Source: Azoarcus sp. CIB
Lineage (GTDB): Bacteria; Pseudomonadota; Gammaproteobacteria; Burkholderiales; Rhodocyclaceae
Reading direction: 5' to 3'
Assembly (NCBI RefSeq): GCF_001190925.1
Contig: NZ_CP011072.1
Span: forward strand, 682,001-746,000
DNA length: 64,000 nucleotides
Both the position numbers and the translations under genes were made by a program. Shown piece after piece: positions 29,148-38,724 of the stretch (its first letter is position 1; every line of letters begins with the position of its first letter). The notes under the pieces are model-generated. The model was not told the DNA's origin. It worked only from the letters and a program-made list of their open reading frames with translations, and ran no database searches.

Positions 29148-30296
29148 TCAGCGCGCAGCGAGGCGCCATAGCGAGGTGACCTCGGCAGCGCGCGCCGCAT
29201 GCAGGGGATCGTCGGCGTCCTGCGCCTTGGGGTGCTTGGGGCGGGCGCCGAGACGGTCCAGCACCTGCAGGCCGGCGGCTTCGATCGCGGCGACGAGTTC
29301 GTCGCGCGAGCGCAGGCCGAGATGTTCGGCGAGGTCCGACAGGATCAGCCAGCCTTCGCCGCCAGGCAGCAGATGCGCGGCAAGACCGTCGAGGAAGGCT
29401 CGTAGCATGCGGCTGTCGGGGTCGTAGACCGCGTACTCGACCGGCGAACTCGGGCGCGCAGGCACCCACGGCGGGTTGCAGACGACTAGCGCCGCGCGGC
29501 CTTCCGGGAACATGTCGGTCTGCACGACTTCCACTCGTTTCGCGCAGCCGAGCCGGGCAAGGTTCTCGCGCGCGCAGGCAAGCGCCCGCGGATCCTGGTC
29601 GGTCGCGACGATGCGCGCGACACCACGCCGTGCGAGCAGAGCCGCGAGGACGCCGGTGCCCGTGCCGATGTCGAAGGCCGCTCCCTTCGCGAGGGCCGCG
29701 GGCAACGGCGCCTTCGCGACGAGATCGATGTATTCGCCGCGCACCGGCGAGAACACGCCGTAATGCGGATGGATCGACGCGCCGAGGGCCGGGATCTGCA
29801 CGCCTTTCTTGCGCCATTCGTGGGCGCCGATCAGGCCTAGCAGCTCGCGCAGCGACGCGACGTAGGCTTCTTCGGCGGGGCCGTAGGCTTCGAGGCAGGC
29901 CGCCTGTACGTCAGGCGCGCGGCGCAGCGGCAGCGCGTGGCCGGCATCGAAGGGCAGGAGCAGCATGCCGAGCACGCGGGCGCGCTGGGCCTGCGCCTGG
30001 CGGTGCAGGTGGAAGCTCTCCGCCGCACTCTTCGCCGCGGCCGGCTTGCCGGGGCGGCGCGGCTTGCGCTCGATGCGCCGCGCCATCGCCTGCAGCAGCT
30101 GTTTCGCGTTGTGGAAGTCGCCGTGGTACAGCAGGGCCGTGCCCTCGCACGCGAGCCGGTAGGCCTGGTCGGCGGGCGTCTGGTCGTCGGCGAGCACGAC
30201 CCGTCGGGGCGGCGGGCTGCCGCTTTCCGAGCGCCAGCGGGCCGAATGTGTCGCGCCGGTCTCGTCCTGCCAGACGATTTGCGGGTGATCTTGCAT
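29148..30296 (-). CDS. Class I SAM-dependent methyltransferase (N5-glutamine/RlmG-like)
   Basis: The 382-residue protein has an N-terminal helical region of about 190 residues, then a Rossmann domain with FDIGTGTGVLAALLARRG and the catalytic VVCNPPWVP (NPPY type). Such NPPY enzymes methylate exocyclic amino groups or glutamine side chains. The substrate cannot be assigned. Of two in-frame ATGs, 30296 (MQDHPQ) has AGGA 8 bases upstream and is preferred over 30323. Confidence 0.8.
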   Translation of the reverse strand: MQDHPQIVWQDETGATHSARWRSESGSPPPRRVVLADDQTPADQAYRLACEGTALLYHGDFHNAKQLLQAMARRIERKPRRPGKPAAAKSAAESFHLHRQAQAQRARVLGMLLLPFDAGHALPLRRAPDVQAACLEAYGPAEEAYVASLRELLGLIGAHEWRKKGVQIPALGASIHPHYGVFSPVRGEYIDLVAKAPLPAALAKGAAFDIGTGTGVLAALLARRGVARIVATDQDPRALACARENLARLGCAKRVEVVQTDMFPEGRAALVVCNPPWVPARPSSPVEYAVYDPDSRMLRAFLDGLAAHLLPGGEGWLILSDLAEHLGLRSRDELVAAIEAAGLQVLDRLGARPKHPKAQDADDPLHAARAAEVTSLWRLAAR

Positions 30297-30344
30297 GAGG
30301 TTTCCTTTGAATGACTGCGCCACCCGCGGGGCGCAGGGGCCGGA

Positions 30345-30836
30345 TCAGGCCTTGTCGGCCGACCCGTGGGTCTCGGCGAAGCGCCGTTCGAGTTCCAGTC
30401 GCAGCGCCTTGCGCGCCTCGGCCGCCTCGAAGCGCTGCTTCTCCTTCGGGCTGAAGGGGCGCAGCGCCGGAACCGGCACCGGTTTGCCGTCGTCATCGAC
30501 GGCGACCATCGTGAAGAAGCAGCTGTTGGCGTGGCGCACTTCCTGGGTGCGGATGTTCTCCGCAACGACCTTGATGCCCACTTCCATCGACGACTTGCCG
30601 GTGTAGTTCACGCTCGCAAGGAAGGTGACGAGTTCGCCCACCATGATCGGCTGGCGGAACATCACCTGATCCACCGACAGGGTGACGACGTAACGCGCGG
30701 CGTAGCGGCTCGCGCAAGCGTAGGCGACCTGGTCGAGCAGCTTGAGCACGGCGCCGCCGTGCACCTTGCCGGAGAAGTTCGCCATGTCCGGTGTCATCAG
30801 CACCGTCATGGTGAGCTGGTGTGCGGGAAGATCCAT
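30345..30836 (-). CDS. Hotdog-fold acyl-CoA thioesterase
   Basis: At 163 residues this protein matches the YciA/BFIT hotdog family. It shows MTPDMANFSGKVHGGAVLKLLDQVAYACASRYA (the HGG motif and the catalytic Asp helix) and VMFRQPIMVGE. It hydrolyses acyl-CoA thioesters, probably with broad chain-length range. A charged tail of about 40 residues follows the fold. It is 48 bases upstream of the methyltransferase start on the same strand. Confidence 0.88.
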   Translation of the reverse strand: MDLPAHQLTMTVLMTPDMANFSGKVHGGAVLKLLDQVAYACASRYAARYVVTLSVDQVMFRQPIMVGELVTFLASVNYTGKSSMEVGIKVVAENIRTQEVRHANSCFFTMVAVDDDGKPVPVPALRPFSPKEKQRFEAAEARKALRLELERRFAETHGSADKA

Positions 30837-30985
30837 CTGTGTTCTCGTCGGGGGGAGATTCGGGAGACTCGGGGGCGCGCCCTGTGTGCAGGGTCTGTCG
30901 GCGCGTTGCCGCTACCCGAGATTCTGAGCGCTCGCGCCGGGCGACGCAAACCCGCGCGTTTCCCCGGCGCCCCGCGACGTCGCGC

Positions 30986-31471
30986 TCACCAGAACTTCCA
31001 CCACCACTTCTTCTTCTTCATCGTCGTCTTCACCTCTTCGGACCATTCCGAATAGCCCTTCAGGTCGGTGTTGCGGACGAAGTGATTGCCGAAGCGCTTG
31101 TCGCTTTCGTTGATGTGTTTCGTGAGCCACACCTGCAGGAAGTGCAGCAGTTCGAAACTGATCGATGCCTGGCCGCTGTCGAGCTTGTCCTGCAGCGACT
31201 TGACCTGGGCGATGAGGTCTTCGTGCTGTTGCTTGTGCAGATCGAGGCCGGAGTAGTGCGATACGCGCATCAGGCTCTCTTCCAGAAGGAAGTGGGTGCG
31301 CGTGTATTCGGCCAGCTGGTCGAGGATCGCGCGACACGCCTGGCTACCTTTGTGGTCGCGGATCGCGGCGTGCAGCTGGTTGAGCAGGTCGACCAGGATG
31401 CGATGCTGTTCGTCGATTTCCTGGATGCCGACGTTGAAGCTGTCGGACCATTCGAACAGGACTTGGCTCAT
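30986..31471 (-). CDS. Bacteriohemerythrin with a Lys/Trp-rich C-terminal tail
   Basis: This 161-residue protein has the hemerythrin iron ligands: W-S-D-S-F-N-V-G, then [25 protein letters not shown] and [16 protein letters not shown]. It binds O2 at a di-iron site and may serve oxygen storage, delivery or sensing. The last 11 residues read [11 protein letters not shown], an unusual basic-aromatic tail. I chose the ATG at 31471 (MSQVLFEW), which has GGAGA 7 bases upstream; the longer frame has no family-like sequence before it. Confidence 0.92.
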   Translation of the reverse strand: MSQVLFEWSDSFNVGIQEIDEQHRILVDLLNQLHAAIRDHKGSQACRAILDQLAEYTRTHFLLEESLMRVSHYSGLDLHKQQHEDLIAQVKSLQDKLDSGQASISFELLHFLQVWLTKHINESDKRFGNHFVRNTDLKGYSEWSEEVKTTMKKKKWWWKFW

Positions 31472-31719
31472 CGGTGTTCTCCGTGCGACTTTGGAACTGT
31501 TATGCGGTACCGGCGGCCGTGGGGGAGCGCTGCCGGTACCGGATTGGCATCGTCGAATTATGCGCTGCGGAAAGGTGCCTGTCATGCCTCGGGCGGCGGC
31601 AGGGCAGCGACACCGATGCTGGCGCGGTGCGGGGAAGTCCGCGACAATCGCCGGGCCGCGGGGCGCTCGTCCCTGTACCCGCTCTCAGCTCATTCCGCCG
31701 TCCCGCGAGGAAGCCGCCC

Positions 31720-32499
31720 ATGCCCAAGTTTGCCGCCAACCTGACGATGATGTTCAACGAGCACCCGTTTCCGCTGCGTTTCGCCGCGGCGGCGCGTGCC
31801 GGGTTCAGGGCCGTCGAATTCCTGTTCCCGTACGAGCACGCGCCGGCCGAGGTCGCCGCGTGGCTGAAGGCGCACGGGCTCATCAACGTCCTCTTCAACA
31901 TGCCGCCGGGCGACTGGGCCGCGGGCGAGCGCGGCCTTGCAGCGCTGCCGGGCCGCGAGGCGGAATTCCGCGCGGGCGTGGTTCGTGCCCTGGACTACGC
32001 ACAGGCGCTGGGAACCCCGCGCCTGCACGTGATGGCCGGTCTCGTCGTGCCCGGAGTGGCCCCCGGCGTGCAGCGCGCCCTGTACGTCGACAACCTGCGC
32101 CACGCGGCACGCGCCGCTGCGCAGCATGGCGTCACGGTGTTGATCGAGCCGATCAACACGCGCGACATGCCCGGATACTTCCTGAGCACGCAGGCCGAGG
32201 CGCACGCGATCCGTGAGGCAGTCGGCGAGCCCAACCTGCTGGTGCAGATGGATCTCTACCACGCGCAGATCATGGAAGGCGACATCGCCACGAAGCTGCG
32301 TCGCTACCTCCCTCACGTCGGCCACATACAGATCGCGGGCGTGCCGGCGCGCAACGAACCGGACGACGGCGAGCTCGACTACCGCTACCTGTTCCGCCTG
32401 CTCGACGAGCTCGGTTACGCCGGCTGGGTCGGCTGCGAATACCGGCCCAGCGGCAGGACCGAGGACGGGCTGGGATGGATGGGGGAGTTCAGGGCCTGA
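31720..32499 (+). CDS. hyi: Hydroxypyruvate isomerase (TIM-barrel)
   Basis: The 259-residue protein begins [14 protein letters not shown] and has [24 protein letters not shown] and [13 protein letters not shown]. These match the Hyi/OtnI group of xylose-isomerase-like TIM-barrel enzymes, whose metal site uses conserved Glu, Asp and His residues. It interconverts hydroxypyruvate and tartronate semialdehyde in glyoxylate/glycerate metabolism. GAGGAAG precedes the ATG at 31720. No glyoxylate carboligase gene is visible in the window, so its exact pathway is inferred. Confidence 0.87.
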   Translation: MPKFAANLTMMFNEHPFPLRFAAAARAGFRAVEFLFPYEHAPAEVAAWLKAHGLINVLFNMPPGDWAAGERGLAALPGREAEFRAGVVRALDYAQALGTPRLHVMAGLVVPGVAPGVQRALYVDNLRHAARAAAQHGVTVLIEPINTRDMPGYFLSTQAEAHAIREAVGEPNLLVQMDLYHAQIMEGDIATKLRRYLPHVGHIQIAGVPARNEPDDGELDYRYLFRLLDELGYAGWVGCEYRPSGRTEDGLGWMGEFRA

Positions 32500-32621
32500 C
32501 AGGCTGGGGGGTAGGCTGAAATCCCGCATGGGAATCGGGCGAACGCGACGCCACCCTCATTCTCCGGCTATGCTTAGGCCTGAGCATCCATCCGCATGGC
32601 CCTTCCATCCCGCTTCCCTGA

Positions 32622-33662
32622 ATGAGCTTCCGCATCGTAATCAACGGCTACGGCCGCATCGGCCGCTGCTTTCTGCGCGCCCTCCACGAATCGCCGCTGC
32701 GCAAGTCGCTGTCTGTCGTCGCCATCAACGAGCCGGCGGACATCGAGAGCATGGCCTATCTCACGCGCTTCGATTCGACCCACGGCTGCTTCCCTGGCAC
32801 CGTCGGCATTCGTGACGGCCGCCTGCACATCGACGACCAGGACATTACGGTCACCCACGCGACGACGCCCGACGGCGTCGACTGGCGGGCCTTCGATGCC
32901 GATCTCCTCGTCGAGGCGTCGGGGCGCTACCGCTACCGGCACGAACTCGAAGCTTTCCTCGGCGCCGGCTGCCCGCGTCTGCTGCTCTCGCACCCCGGTC
33001 ACAGCGCCGCCGACGTCGATCGCACCGTCGTGTTCGGGATGAACCACGAGGCGCTCGACGGCAGCGAACGCATCGTCTCGGCCGCCTCCTGCACCACCAA
33101 CGCCGTCGTGCCCATCCTCGCGATCCTCGAGCAGACGTTCGGCATCGAGCACGCGCTGACGACGACGCTGCACTCGGTGATGAACGACCAGCCCGTGATC
33201 GACGGCTACCACGCCACCGACCTGCGCATGACGCGCTCGGCGATGCAGTCGATGATTCCCGTCCAGACCGGCCTGGCGAAAGGCATCACCCGCCTGCTGC
33301 CGGCGCTCGAAGGGCGCATCGCGGCGAAGGCGATCCGCGTTCCGGTGCCGAACGTCTCGGCCATCGACCTGACGGTGACGCTCCGGCGCAACGCCACGGT
33401 CGAGACCATCAACCGCCTGATGCGCCGCGTCGCCGAGGAGGACCGCCACGGCGTGCTCGCATACTCGGACGGTCCGCACGCGTCGGTGGACTTCAACCAC
33501 AACGGCTTCTCCGCCATCGTCGACGGCAGCCAGACCCGCGCCAGCGGCGAGCGCCTGATCAACCTGATGCTGTGGTTCGACAACGAATGGGCCTTCTCGC
33601 GGCGCATGCTGGACGTCGCGGCGTTCTGGGCCGGACGCCTCCGGCGTCGGCCTTACGACTGA
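32622..33662 (+). CDS. epd: Erythrose-4-phosphate dehydrogenase (GAPDH superfamily)
   Basis: The protein (346 residues) has the NAD-binding INGYGRIGRC, the catalytic SAASCTTNAVVPI with its Cys, and LHSVMNDQPVIDGYH. The MNDQ-V-ID signature distinguishes Epd-type enzymes from glycolytic GAPDH. It oxidises erythrose 4-phosphate to 4-phosphoerythronate on the way to pyridoxal phosphate. AINEPADIESMAYLTRFDSTHG near residue 35 also fits. No pgk neighbours it. A GAPDH paralogue of different specificity remains possible. Confidence 0.82.
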   Translation: MSFRIVINGYGRIGRCFLRALHESPLRKSLSVVAINEPADIESMAYLTRFDSTHGCFPGTVGIRDGRLHIDDQDITVTHATTPDGVDWRAFDADLLVEASGRYRYRHELEAFLGAGCPRLLLSHPGHSAADVDRTVVFGMNHEALDGSERIVSAASCTTNAVVPILAILEQTFGIEHALTTTLHSVMNDQPVIDGYHATDLRMTRSAMQSMIPVQTGLAKGITRLLPALEGRIAAKAIRVPVPNVSAIDLTVTLRRNATVETINRLMRRVAEEDRHGVLAYSDGPHASVDFNHNGFSAIVDGSQTRASGERLINLMLWFDNEWAFSRRMLDVAAFWAGRLRRRPYD

Positions 33663-33799
33663 GGTTGAAGCGCTTCGACGAAGGATTTCGCCCCGGCGTA
33701 ATAACTTTCGCGCAACGGAGCCGGCGACCGGTGGAGCGGATGGGGGCGGCCGGCAACAGCGGGAGTATGCTGGAGCGCAATGTCACTGCGGAGGTGCGC

Positions 33800-34198
33800 A
33801 TGAGCAAGCGGATCGTCCTCATCAAGGACGCGCCCATTCCCGTCGGCCCGTATTCGCAGGGTGTCCAGATGGATGGGTGGGTGTGGACGTCCGGGCAGCT
33901 GGGGCTGGATCCCGCGACCGGTTCGCTAATCGGTCCGGATGCAGTCACGCAGGCCAACCAAGCGCTGCACAACATTGAGGTGATTCTGCGATCGGCGGGA
34001 TCCGCTCTGAATCAGGTCGTTCGTGTGACCGTGTTCCTGACTGACATGGACGACCTGTCGGCCGTGGATGCGGTGTATGCCAACTACTTCCCGAAGGATT
34101 TTCCGGCGCGCTCATGCGTGGAGGTATCCCGGCTGCCGCTCGGTGCGCGGATCGAGATCGACGCCGTGGCGAGGGTGAATCGCCTCGCGTCTCGTTAG
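33800..34198 (+). CDS. ridA: RidA family enamine/imine deaminase
   Basis: This 132-residue protein contains IPVGPYSQGVQ at the N-terminus, TSGQLGLDPATG, and the C-terminal PARSCVEVSRLPLGARIEIDAVA with the conserved Arg that contacts the substrate. RidA proteins hydrolyse reactive enamines released by PLP enzymes. GGAGGTGCGC directly before the ATG at 33800 fixes the start. It is the last intact gene before the accessory island. Confidence 0.93.
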   Translation: MSKRIVLIKDAPIPVGPYSQGVQMDGWVWTSGQLGLDPATGSLIGPDAVTQANQALHNIEVILRSAGSALNQVVRVTVFLTDMDDLSAVDAVYANYFPKDFPARSCVEVSRLPLGARIEIDAVARVNRLASR

Positions 34199-34267
34199 GG
34201 GTAACGCAAACGCTTTCGCCGAATTCGGTACGTGTTGGCGGGCGATCTCGGGGGCGTCGTTTAAACG

Positions 34268-34344
34268 GGGAACGCGTTCGTCTTCTATCCGGTTGCGGAC
34301 CTCAACGAACGTCGTCAGTTGCTGCGCAAGGCAAACGGCCTGAT
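34268..34344 (+). pseudogene. 3'-end remnant of a second fic gene
   Basis: Translation from 34268 gives [15 protein letters not shown], identical over 15 residues to the C-terminal end of the intact Fic protein encoded at 34906-36258. The match breaks down after that, and the copy lacks the rest of the gene. It shows that another, related fic gene once lay here, or that a duplication and deletion occurred. Confidence 0.75.
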
Positions 34345-34811
34345 CCTCAGGACGCTCTGTTTGCGCCGCGGGAACAGGTTGAGGCTAGCTCCGACTGCGC
34401 ATTTGCCTTCCACCCCGACATCTACCCTGCGAAGTGGTACTGCCGCGGCGGTTATCGGTTCTCCAAGCACTACTACCCGGTGGCCGGCGAGCTTAAGAGT
34501 GATGGCGACGAATTCCTTTGCGCACGGGCCCTCGACTGGCTGCCGGCGTGAAGTATTGGGTTCGCAACATCGAGACCCGCCCTGTTACTTCTTTCTGGCT
34601 TCCAACCGCCACGGACCGGTTTTAGCCGGACTTCGTGATGCTACTCGAAGACGGCCGGCTGTTCGTCGTCGCGTACAAGGGCGAACTCACGGCGCAGACC
34701 GACGACACCCGCGAGAAGCACACGATTGGTGAGCTGTGGGTGGCGTGTAGCTGCGGGAAGGGGTTGGCTCACGTGTGCGTGGTGGCTATGAGCGGGACGT
34801 GTGTCTACTAG
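34345..34811 (+). pseudogene. C-terminal remnant of a DEAD/DEAH restriction-type helicase
   Basis: Two frames together give a helicase/type III restriction-like C-terminus. The first includes FAFHPDIYPAKWYCRGGYRF and FLCARALDWLPA. After a frameshift at about 34548 the second begins VKYWVRNIETRPVTSFWLPT and, after TDRF, meets an in-frame TAG exactly where these proteins have a Tyr before PDF. LEDGRLFVVAYKGE and a final degraded stretch follow to a TAG at 34809. No upstream helicase motifs remain, so the gene is a decayed 3' fragment. Confidence 0.75.
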
Positions 34812-34906
34812 CGCTTACTAATCTTGTTGGTTTTTAGTAAACCGGTCTGGAATATTCTCGTTGCCGTGTACTAAACTCTGCCAATTCTTAAGTAAATTAG
34901 TAGACA
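34802..34906. promoter_or_regulatory. Repeated WTTAGTA boxes and inverted repeat upstream of fic
   Basis: This AT-richer stretch holds ATTAGTA at 34816-34822 (minus) and 34896-34902 (plus), and TTTAGTA at 34833-34839 (plus) and 34869-34875 (minus). TGTCTACTA (34802-34810) and its exact inverse TAGTAGACA (34898-34906) bound the set and touch the fic start. The arrangement suggests operator sites, possibly for the Fic protein's own winged-helix-like C-terminus or a lost regulator. Confidence 0.45.
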
Positions 34907-36258
34907 TGAAGCTCCCCATGTACCCTCCGGGCCCCGAGAAGCTGATCAGCCAAGTCGGGTCGGAACGCCTGTCTCACGTCCTTGGCCACACGTCTCCCTT
35001 GCCTGACGGGAAGTACCTGCACTGGGACGAGTTGCGCCACAGGGCTCCGCCCAGCGGACTGACGCCCGAGGAGTGGTGGCTGTCAGTCTGGTTGGCGCGT
35101 AGCTCCATGCTGCAGAAGCTGCCGCTTATCGACAAGGCCGGTGTTCCCTTCACACTGGCAACCCCCGAGCCGGTATTGATCCATCTCCATCACATCGATC
35201 GGGATGCCGCGGGGCAGATACGCACGCCGGAGGCTGCGCCGATCCATGAGAATCGGGAGCGCTACCTCCTGCACTCGTTGATCGAGGAGTCCATCACCTC
35301 GAGCCAGCTTGAGGGGGCCTCCACAACGCGCCGTGTTGCCGAGGCCATGCTGCGTGAGGGGCGTCAGCCGCGCGATCGAAGCGAGGCGATGATCTTCAAC
35401 AACTACCAGGCCATGGAGCACATCCGAAGCCTGCGATCGGAGCCGATTACGCCTGACCGTGTCCTGGAACTGCACCGCATGCTCACCCAAGACACCCTCG
35501 ACGACCCGGCTGATGCGGGGCGGCTGCGTGTGGCCGATGACGTAAATGTCGTCGATAACCGTGACGGGACCCTGCTGCACGAACCGCCGAGCTACAAGGA
35601 ACTCCCGGAACGCCTTGAACGGCTATGCGCCTTCGCGAATGCGGCTGAAGACTCTTCGCCCTTCGTCCACCCCGTCGTCCGTGCGATTCTCCTGCACTTC
35701 ATGATCGGCTACGACCATCCCTTCGCCGACGGAAACGGCCGAACGGCGCGAGCGCTTTTCTACTGGGCGATGGCACGCAGCGGCTACTGGCTGATGGAGT
35801 TCCTGTCGATCTCCCAGTTCCTGCGGCGTGCGCCGCGGCAGTACGTGCAGGCCTACCTGCACACCGAAACCGACCGTAACGACACGACCTACTTCGTCCT
35901 GCATCAACTCGACATCATCCGGCGTTCGACAGGCGCCCTGCACGAGTACCTGGCCCGCAAGACCCAGGAACAGAAGGACGCCGAACGCATGCTGGCAAGT
36001 GCCGGCATGCTTCGCGGCGCATTGAACCACCGACAGGTTGCCCTGCTAACTCACGCGCTCCGGCACCCGGGCGAGGCGTACCGAGTCTCGAAGCACCAGA
36101 GCGTGCACAACGTGGTCTATCAGACCGCCCGCGCCGATCTCCTCGAACTCGAAACGCTCGACTTGCTGGAGAAGGTGAAACAGGGCAACGCGTTCGTCTT
36201 CTATCCGGTCGCGGATCTGAACGAACGCATCGAATCGCTGAACAAAGCCAAGCGCTGA
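34906..36258 (+). CDS. Fic family AMPylase-like protein with N-terminal inhibitory motif
   Basis: The 450-residue protein has the Fic motif [12 protein letters not shown] at 271-282, with the catalytic His. An inhibitory helix motif SSQLEG at 132-137 matches the (S/T)xxxE(G/N) pattern of class II Fic proteins, whose Glu blocks ATP binding until relieved. A helical C-terminus with [15 protein letters not shown] and [23 protein letters not shown] resembles a winged-helix DNA-binding region. It normally transfers AMP or related groups to proteins. I chose the ATG at 34906; an in-frame TTG at 34861 lies in the repeat-rich leader. It sits just before a type I restriction operon. Confidence 0.9.
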   Translation: MKLPMYPPGPEKLISQVGSERLSHVLGHTSPLPDGKYLHWDELRHRAPPSGLTPEEWWLSVWLARSSMLQKLPLIDKAGVPFTLATPEPVLIHLHHIDRDAAGQIRTPEAAPIHENRERYLLHSLIEESITSSQLEGASTTRRVAEAMLREGRQPRDRSEAMIFNNYQAMEHIRSLRSEPITPDRVLELHRMLTQDTLDDPADAGRLRVADDVNVVDNRDGTLLHEPPSYKELPERLERLCAFANAAEDSSPFVHPVVRAILLHFMIGYDHPFADGNGRTARALFYWAMARSGYWLMEFLSISQFLRRAPRQYVQAYLHTETDRNDTTYFVLHQLDIIRRSTGALHEYLARKTQEQKDAERMLASAGMLRGALNHRQVALLTHALRHPGEAYRVSKHQSVHNVVYQTARADLLELETLDLLEKVKQGNAFVFYPVADLNERIESLNKAKR

Positions 36259-36283
36259 CCGTCGGGTCGGAAAGGGTCTTTTC

Positions 36284-36311
36284 TCGGCGGGCCATGCAAT
36301 CCGCCGATTTT
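36284..36311 (+). terminator. Possible terminator between fic and hsdR
   Basis: TCGGCGG and CCGCCGA form a 7-bp stem with a 10-base loop, followed by TTTT. It lies 26 bases after the fic stop. A TATCAT at 36314-36319 just downstream could be a -10 box for hsdR, though no convincing -35 box precedes it. Confidence 0.4.
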
Positions 36312-36349
36312 CGTATCATTGCGAGTACTCACGCCTCTCTGCCGTTGTC

Positions 36350-38713
36350 ATGACCAAGCTCTCCGAATGCGACATCTGCACCAAGTACATCACCCCGGCG
36401 ATCACTGCGGCGGGATGGGACGTGCAAACGCAGGTTCGCGAGGAGGTCACCTTCACCGCCGGACGCATCATCGTGCGCGGCAAGCTCCACAGCCGCGGCA
36501 AGACCAAGCGCGCCGACTACCTGCTGTACTACAAGCCGAACCTGCCGATCGCCGTCATTGAGGCGAAGGACAACACGCACGGCCTCGGCGACGGCATGCA
36601 ACAGGCGCTCAACTACGCCGAAACGCTCGATCTGCCCTTCGTCTTCGCGAGCAACGGCGACGGCTTCCTCTTCCACGACCGCACCGGTCTGGCCGAGCAA
36701 GTCGAAACCGAGCTCACCCTGGACGGCTTTCCCGCCCCGGAGGCGCTCTGGCAGCGCTACTGCGAATGGAAGGGGCTCACCACCCCCGAAAGCCGTGACA
36801 CGGTAGCAACCCCCTACTACGACGACGGCAGCGGCAAGGTCCCGCGCTACTACCAGGTCAACGCCATCAACCGGGCAGTGGAGGCCATTGCGCGTGGGCA
36901 GGATCGCATCCTGCTCGTCATGGCCACGGGCACGGGCAAAACCTACACCGCCTTCCAGATCATCTGGCGGCTGTGGAAATCGAAGACCAAGCGCCGCATC
37001 CTCTTCCTCGCCGACCGCAACATCCTCGTCGACCAGACGCGCACGAACGACTTCAAACCGTTCGGTCCGGCGATGACCAAGATCGAAAAGCGACAGGCCA
37101 ACAAGGCCTACGAGATCTACCTGTCGCTGTACCAGGCGGTCACCGGCAACGAAGAAGAGAAGAACATCTACAAGCAGTTCTCGCCCGACTTCTTCGACCT
37201 GATCGTGATCGACGAATGCCACCGCGGCAGCGCCGCCGAGGATTCCGCCTGGCGCGAGATCCTTGACTACTTCTCCGGTGCCACCCACATCGGCCTCACC
37301 GCCACGCCGAAGGAAACCAGGGACGTTTCCAACATCCACTACTTCGGCGAGCCGGTCTATACCTACTCCCTCAAGCAAGGCATCGACGACGGCTTCCTCG
37401 CGCCCTACAAGGTCATCCGCATCGACATTGACAAGGACCTGCAAGGCTGGCGTCCGTCGAAGGGGCAGGTCGACAAGAAGGGCCAGCTGATCGAAGACCG
37501 CATCTACAACCAGAAGGACTTCGACCGCACGCTCGTGCTCGAAAAACGCACCGAGCTCGTCGCGCAGAAGATCACCGACTTCCTCTCCGCCACCGACCCC
37601 TTCGCCAAGACCATCGTCTTCTGCGAGGACATCGACCACGCCGAGCGCATGCGCCAGGCGCTCGTGAATCTCAACCCCGAGCGCGTGCAGGAGAACCGCA
37701 AGTACGTCATGCGCATCACCGGCGACGAAGCCGAAGGCAAGGCCGAGCTCGACAACTTCATCGACCCCGAGAGCCGCTACCCGGTCATCGCCACCACCAG
37801 CAAGCTCATGACCACCGGTGTCGACGCGCAGACCTGCAAGCTGGTCGTGCTCGACCAGCGCATCCAGTCGATGACCGAGTTCAAGCAGATCATCGGCCGC
37901 GGCACGCGCATCAACGAGGACTACGGCAAGTTCTGGTTCACGATCATGGACTTCAAGAAGGCCTCGGAGCTCTTCGCCGATCCGGCCTTCGACGGCGACC
38001 CGGTGCAGGTCTACGAACCCGACGAAGGCGATCCGCCCGTACCGCCCGATGAGCCGGACATGCCCGAAGTGCCGGGTGAGGATGGGCCGCAGCAGCCCGA
38101 ACCCCCATTCCCTCCGGGCGAAGAGGAAGAAGGCGGCGGCCGAACCAAATACGTCATCGGCGGAGAAGTCACCGTCCATGTCGTGGCCGAGCGCGTCCAG
38201 TACTACGGCCCGGACGGCAAGCTCATCACCGAATCCCTGAAGGACTACACCCGCAGCGCGGTGCGCAAGGAATACGCGTCGCTCGACGACTTCCTGCGCC
38301 GCTGGTCGGCTGCCGAAAAGAAACAGGCGCTCATCGAAGAACTCGAAGCCCACGGCGTCCTGTTCGAAGCGCTCGCCGAGGAGGTCGGCAAAAAGACCGG
38401 CAAAATCCTCGACCCCTTCGACCTCATCTGCCACGTCGCTTATGATCGCCCCCCGCTCACGCGCCGCGAGCGCGCCGAGCTGGTCAGGAAGCGCGACGTC
38501 TTCGCCAAATACGGCGACCAGGCCAGGGCGGTGCTGGAAGCTCTGGTCGAGAAGTACGCCGACGCCGGGATCGAAAGCATCGAAGACATCAAGATCCTGA
38601 CGCTCGACCCCTTCAGCCGCCTCGGTACCGCGCCGGAACTCATCGGCGCCTTCGCCGGCAAGCCCGGCTACCTCAAGGCCGTGCAGGAACTTGAACAGCA
38701 ACTCTACGCATAG
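36350..38713 (+). CDS. hsdR: Type I restriction endonuclease R subunit (EcoEI/EcoR124-like)
   Basis: This 787-residue protein has a PD-(D/E)xK nuclease domain (Asp56, Glu71-Ala-Lys73 in IAVIEAKDN) and helicase motifs MATGTGKT at 191-198, DECH at 288-291 and QIIGRGTR in the second RecA domain. An acidic proline-rich linker (around 560-600) precedes an EcoEI_R-type C-terminal domain. It translocates DNA and cuts unmethylated targets when bound to the methylase-specificity complex. It is 11 bases upstream of the hsdM-hsdS fusion. Confidence 0.95.
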   Translation: MTKLSECDICTKYITPAITAAGWDVQTQVREEVTFTAGRIIVRGKLHSRGKTKRADYLLYYKPNLPIAVIEAKDNTHGLGDGMQQALNYAETLDLPFVFASNGDGFLFHDRTGLAEQVETELTLDGFPAPEALWQRYCEWKGLTTPESRDTVATPYYDDGSGKVPRYYQVNAINRAVEAIARGQDRILLVMATGTGKTYTAFQIIWRLWKSKTKRRILFLADRNILVDQTRTNDFKPFGPAMTKIEKRQANKAYEIYLSLYQAVTGNEEEKNIYKQFSPDFFDLIVIDECHRGSAAEDSAWREILDYFSGATHIGLTATPKETRDVSNIHYFGEPVYTYSLKQGIDDGFLAPYKVIRIDIDKDLQGWRPSKGQVDKKGQLIEDRIYNQKDFDRTLVLEKRTELVAQKITDFLSATDPFAKTIVFCEDIDHAERMRQALVNLNPERVQENRKYVMRITGDEAEGKAELDNFIDPESRYPVIATTSKLMTTGVDAQTCKLVVLDQRIQSMTEFKQIIGRGTRINEDYGKFWFTIMDFKKASELFADPAFDGDPVQVYEPDEGDPPVPPDEPDMPEVPGEDGPQQPEPPFPPGEEEEGGGRTKYVIGGEVTVHVVAERVQYYGPDGKLITESLKDYTRSAVRKEYASLDDFLRRWSAAEKKQALIEELEAHGVLFEALAEEVGKKTGKILDPFDLICHVAYDRPPLTRRERAELVRKRDVFAKYGDQARAVLEALVEKYADAGIESIEDIKILTLDPFSRLGTAPELIGAFAGKPGYLKAVQELEQQLYA

Positions 38714-38724
38714 CCACGGTATTC

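Noticed and set aside
34776-34795. Weak resemblance to the tRNA-Met 3' end as a possible attachment repeat
   Set aside because: Only partial matches (about 14 of 18 bases) and the bases are explained by the helicase remnant; no integrase is present.
34549-34811. Intact short gene for the VKYWVRNIETRP segment
   Set aside because: It contains an in-frame TAG and lacks a start and ribosome site, so it is part of a pseudogene.
36329-38701. A very long open frame antisense to hsdR
   Set aside because: GC-rich codon bias leaves antisense frames open. The product shows no motif and hsdR is unambiguous.
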